64,000 bases of DNA. Source: Synergistaceae bacterium. GTDB lineage: Bacteria; Synergistota; Synergistia; Synergistales; Aminobacteriaceae. Position 1 is the stretch's first letter; every line of letters begins with the position of its first letter. The stretch is taken from contig JAFSSM010000021.1 of the NCBI GenBank assembly GCA_017451025.1, forward strand, positions 1 to 64,000. Direction: 5' to 3'. The position numbers and the translations under genes were made by a program. This document shows positions 61,635 through 64,000 of this stretch, piece by piece. The notes beneath the pieces were generated by a model. It searched no databases and was not told the origin of the DNA. It was given only the letters and a program-made list of their open reading frames with translations.

Positions 61635-63755
61635 CTACGCGCTCAGACTAAGCAAAGCCCTGTAAATCGGGTACGGCCAAATCTCTGCACTGGTTACCAG
61701 TTCCGCCGCGTCACACTTAGACCTTATGCTATCCATCAGCGGCATAATCTCGTTCACCAGGAAATCACTGCGTTCACGGGCATTCATTCCCGCAAGCCTT
61801 CCCTTCAGCTCAAAGAGATTATTGGCTTCACGAATAAGCTCATTCTTGGCCCGGCCAAGACCGCCTACATAATCTCTCCACGGTGTCATATCACCAAAGT
61901 CCACATTATCGAAATAGAGCATCGAATTTCGCTCGAGCGTGAGCTGCTTCGACAGTGCCGGCAAAACTCCTTCCCAGAGCATATCGTAGAGCACTGCCGC
62001 CTCAACTTCAAGGCCGGTCGCAAAACTCTCCATTCTGACCTCATGAAGATTGTCCAGTTCACGGCCGTGATACACTCCCATCGTTTCGAGCATCTCCCTG
62101 TTCTCCGGCTTCAGCAACAAGTCAATTCTGTCGGGCATACTCTCCGCCTCAACAAGTCCGCGCCTCTTCGCTTCCGCGTGCCATTCCGGACTGTATGCAT
62201 CACCCTCAAACATAATTGCGCTTCCTGTCCTGAATGCCTCACGTGCCGCATCGAGTGCCGCATCCATCGCTTCCATTCCGCTGGCACATCTGGCCTCAAC
62301 CATTCCGATTAACTGCTCAAGGCCGCTCGCCCACATACTCGCAAACATCGTTATCGGAAGTGCTATGCTCTGGCTGGAACCTGGAGCACGGAACTCGAAT
62401 TTGTCTCCGGTGAATGCTACGGGGCTGGTCCTGTTTCTGTCGCTGGCGAACGGAATAATTTCCGGCAGTTTCGCCAAACCCAAGTCCATAGCCTCGCGTT
62501 CAGGCAGCGACACATCAGAATTTCCCAGACGCTCGATTAATCCGGTCAAAGCACTTCCCAGATAAATGCTCATGATTGACGGCGGTGCTTCATGTCCTCC
62601 GAGCCTGAACAAGTTTCCGTAGGTAGCTACTGCGGCCTGAAGCAGGCTGTGATGTTTAGACACTCCGAGCACGAGTGCAGACAGAAACGCCAGGAATATC
62701 ACATTTCTTCTCGGCGAATTTGACGGCTTGAGCAAATTTCTGCCCTCGCTGTCCATAAGTGATATATTCGTGTGCTTTCCTGAACCGTTCATCCCGTAAA
62801 ACGGCTTCTCGTGGAACAATAACCTCAATTCATGCTGGCGCGCTAACTTCCTCATCGTCTCCATGAGTATCTGGTTTTGGTCACATGCCCTGTTCGCATC
62901 GCTGAATAAATGCGCAAATTCGAACTGGCATCTTGCGACTTCGTTGTGCCTGGCCAGAACAGAAACACCGAGTCTCGCTAAATCCCGTTCAACGTCCTCC
63001 ATGTAGGTCAATACTCTTGTGGGAATTGCTCCCATGTAATGATGATCCAGCTTCTGGTCTTTTGCTGGCTGTGCTCCGATTAAAGTCCTGCCGCAGAAAC
63101 GAATATCCGGCCTCAGCTGTGCTCGTGGCCTGTCCAGCAGGAAGAACTCCTGTTCTGCTCCTGCTGTGAGCTTGACGCTTCTGACTCCGCGCTGTCCCAA
63201 AGTTTTGAGCAGCCTCAACGCCCGGCTTTCAACAGCATCGATTGCACGAAGCATATGCGTCTTGAGGTCAAGGGGGGTACCGTCATACGACAGGAAGACC
63301 GACGGGATGCACAGGGTTCCGCCCTTTGGTGATTTGACGATGAACGCGGGGCTGGACGTGTCCCAGATGCTATAGCCTCTGGCCTCGAAAGTTGAGCGTG
63401 TGCCTCCTGACGGGAAACTTGATGCATCGGGTTCACCCTGCATAAGGTTATGTCCTCTGAAGACTTCCAGAGGCTGGCCGTCGGAATTGGGCTGAGTGAA
63501 GGCTTGATGTTTTTCGGCGGTTGCTTCGGTTAATGGCTGGAACCAGTGCGCCCAGTGAGTTGCGCCGTTAGCGACAGCCCAGTCCTTCATGGCAGAAGCT
63601 ATTATGTCGGCGGTATCGGGCGAGAGTTTTTCGCGTCCTTCCATTGCACTGACGAGCTGGGCGTAAGTGTCGGGGTTAAGCCTGGCTTTCATTGCAGAGT
63701 GGTCAAATGTCAGCGTGCCGAATATTTCGCGCATAGTCTGGTATTTTGTGGTCAT
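61635..63755 (-). CDS. glnN: Type III glutamine synthetase (GlnN)
   Basis: 706 residues, the size of GSIII rather than the 440-470 of GSI. It shows AHWFQPLTEATAEKH, FSGGTRSTFEARGY-like FPSGGTRSTFEARGYSI, TAGAEQEFFLLDRP (metal-binding Glu), NGSGKHTNISLMD and RNRTSPVAFTGDKFEFRAPG. It makes glutamine from glutamate, ammonia and ATP as a dodecamer. It has its own near-consensus promoter with three similar palindrome half-sites, suggesting a dedicated nitrogen regulator. Confidence 0.96.
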   Translation of the reverse strand: MTTKYQTMREIFGTLTFDHSAMKARLNPDTYAQLVSAMEGREKLSPDTADIIASAMKDWAVANGATHWAHWFQPLTEATAEKHQAFTQPNSDGQPLEVFRGHNLMQGEPDASSFPSGGTRSTFEARGYSIWDTSSPAFIVKSPKGGTLCIPSVFLSYDGTPLDLKTHMLRAIDAVESRALRLLKTLGQRGVRSVKLTAGAEQEFFLLDRPRAQLRPDIRFCGRTLIGAQPAKDQKLDHHYMGAIPTRVLTYMEDVERDLARLGVSVLARHNEVARCQFEFAHLFSDANRACDQNQILMETMRKLARQHELRLLFHEKPFYGMNGSGKHTNISLMDSEGRNLLKPSNSPRRNVIFLAFLSALVLGVSKHHSLLQAAVATYGNLFRLGGHEAPPSIMSIYLGSALTGLIERLGNSDVSLPEREAMDLGLAKLPEIIPFASDRNRTSPVAFTGDKFEFRAPGSSQSIALPITMFASMWASGLEQLIGMVEARCASGMEAMDAALDAAREAFRTGSAIMFEGDAYSPEWHAEAKRRGLVEAESMPDRIDLLLKPENREMLETMGVYHGRELDNLHEVRMESFATGLEVEAAVLYDMLWEGVLPALSKQLTLERNSMLYFDNVDFGDMTPWRDYVGGLGRAKNELIREANNLFELKGRLAGMNARERSDFLVNEIMPLMDSIRSKCDAAELVTSAEIWPYPIYRALLSLSA

Positions 63756-63777
63756 AATGCATCACGTCCTTATTAGC

Positions 63778-63847
63778 TAAGCATAAATTTTGCAGAAAAC
63801 TATGCTAAATATTGCGGTATTGTATGCTTAATCATAAAACATGTCAA
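63778..63847 (-). promoter_or_regulatory. glnN promoter with three TATGCTWA operator-like sites
   Basis: Minus strand: TTGACA (63847-63842), 17 nt, TACAAT (63824-63819), one base from consensus. TAAGCATA (63778-63785), TATGCTAA (63801-63808) and TATGCTTA (63823-63830) are near-identical half-sites. One overlaps the -10 and two lie downstream of the start, an arrangement that fits repression. Confidence 0.7.
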
Positions 63848-63886
63848 GATTGGGGGGTATGTTATGCGGGTGATATAATGGTGCAC

Positions 63887-63918
63887 AAAAAAAATCCCCC
63901 CGGCTGATTCCGGGAGGA
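63887..63918 (-). terminator. Intrinsic terminator of the right-edge gene
   Basis: CCCCCCGG (63896-63903) pairs with CCGGGAGG (63910-63917), with one mismatch, and eight A residues precede it on the plus strand (U8 on the minus-strand RNA). Confidence 0.75.
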
Positions 63919-63935
63919 TACTTACTTCCTAAGTT

Positions 63936-64000
63936 CTAAGCGTCAAGGTCGAAAGGAGTCTCCGTAGTAGTTACGATTTTGGCGCTTTTTGTTGCCGTAG
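63936..64000 (-). CDS. C-terminal end of a protein of unknown function (5' partial)
   Basis: On the minus strand one frame is open from the right edge to TAG at 63938-63936 and ends ...KSAKIVTTTETPFDLDA. The other two frames stop early, and a terminator follows 20 nt downstream. Only about 20 residues are visible, too few to name a family. Confidence 0.5.
   Translation of the reverse strand, partial: TATKSAKIVTTTETPFDLDA

Noticed and set aside
61626-62312. Plus-strand open frame of 228 codons opposite glnN
   Set aside because: It is opposite a highly conserved gene, starts in a terminator region and has no recognisable motif.
63865-63880. Plus-strand promoter (TATAAT near 63873) at the right edge
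   Set aside because: The -35 is poor and it would only read into a terminator and the antisense of the edge gene; a chance match is likelier.
1-64000. tRNA, rRNA, insertion sequences or prophage genes
   Set aside because: All intergenic gaps were read; none shows a cloverleaf, rRNA motifs, terminal inverted repeats with a transposase, or phage structural genes.

Overview
The window reads as a chromosomal segment of a Synergistota (Synergistetes) bacterium. The main evidence is three proteins that end in the Synerg-CTERM sorting tail: a Gly-rich linker, a Cys, a short hydrophobic segment and a basic end. Assignment below phylum is not possible from this sequence. Coding density is high and genes are often fused by 1-4 bp stop/start overlaps. 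I see no tRNA, rRNA, CRISPR array or insertion sequence.

Layout. 1-2.4 kb: the tail of a Synerg-CTERM protein, then a polytopic membrane protein gene split by a 14-bp tandem repeat. 2.4-7.3 kb: a ribose/galactose-type ABC importer on the minus strand, divergent from an FGGY sugar kinase. 7.3-12.2 kb: a replication-region block on the minus strand (dnaN-recF-mnmG-DUF721/DciA), with no dnaA in view. 12.3-16.9 kb: a second sugar ABC importer with two permeases, resembling the YtfQRT-YjfF galactofuranose type. 17-20.7 kb: a cation/proton antiporter, a GGDEF protein, a Gate-domain membrane protein and a precorrin-2 methyltransferase. 20.7-24 kb: a small membrane protein, a HAD phosphatase and a YyaL/DUF255 protein. 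24-30.2 kb: two large overlapping Synerg-CTERM surface proteins, one with more than 20 GGAIY-type beta-helix repeats. 30.3-34.2 kb: a CbpA-like J protein, PgsA, a CapD-type nucleotide-sugar enzyme and a small unknown protein. 34.2-46.6 kb: dnaX-dnaE-pyk-cdaA-cdaR-(Rpn-like nuclease)-glmM-galU, linking replication, the end of glycolysis, c-di-AMP and cell-wall precursors. 46.8-56 kb: a sugar uptake and catabolism cluster (TIM-barrel isomerase, third ABC importer, broken solute-binding gene, PfkB kinase, two Gfo/Idh/MocA dehydrogenases, ROK kinase). 56-56.4 kb: a 27-codon amphipathic peptide gene inside a structured region with a convergent antisense promoter. 56.4-64 kb: a CDC48-type AAA ATPase, an RluA-family pseudouridine synthase, a secreted nitroreductase-like protein, a GT61-type glycosyltransferase preceded by a 5-bp repeat tract, and type III glutamine synthetase behind a near-consensus promoter.

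Most interesting points. (1) Two glycan-related genes carry short tandem repeats whose unit length is not a multiple of three (14 bp x6 and 5 bp x5). In both, the present copy number leaves the reading frame disconnected, and gain or loss of one or two units reconnects it. This looks like phase variation of the cell surface. (2) The 56.1-56.4 kb locus has the anatomy of a type I toxin-antitoxin module or an amphipathic peptide locus. (3) Several core proteins have unusual features: an acidic 14-residue repeat insert in the beta clamp, a CDC48 D2 domain lacking the Walker B glutamate, and a thioredoxin-like protein lacking the first Cys of CxxC. All functional statements come from reading motifs and context; no database search was run.
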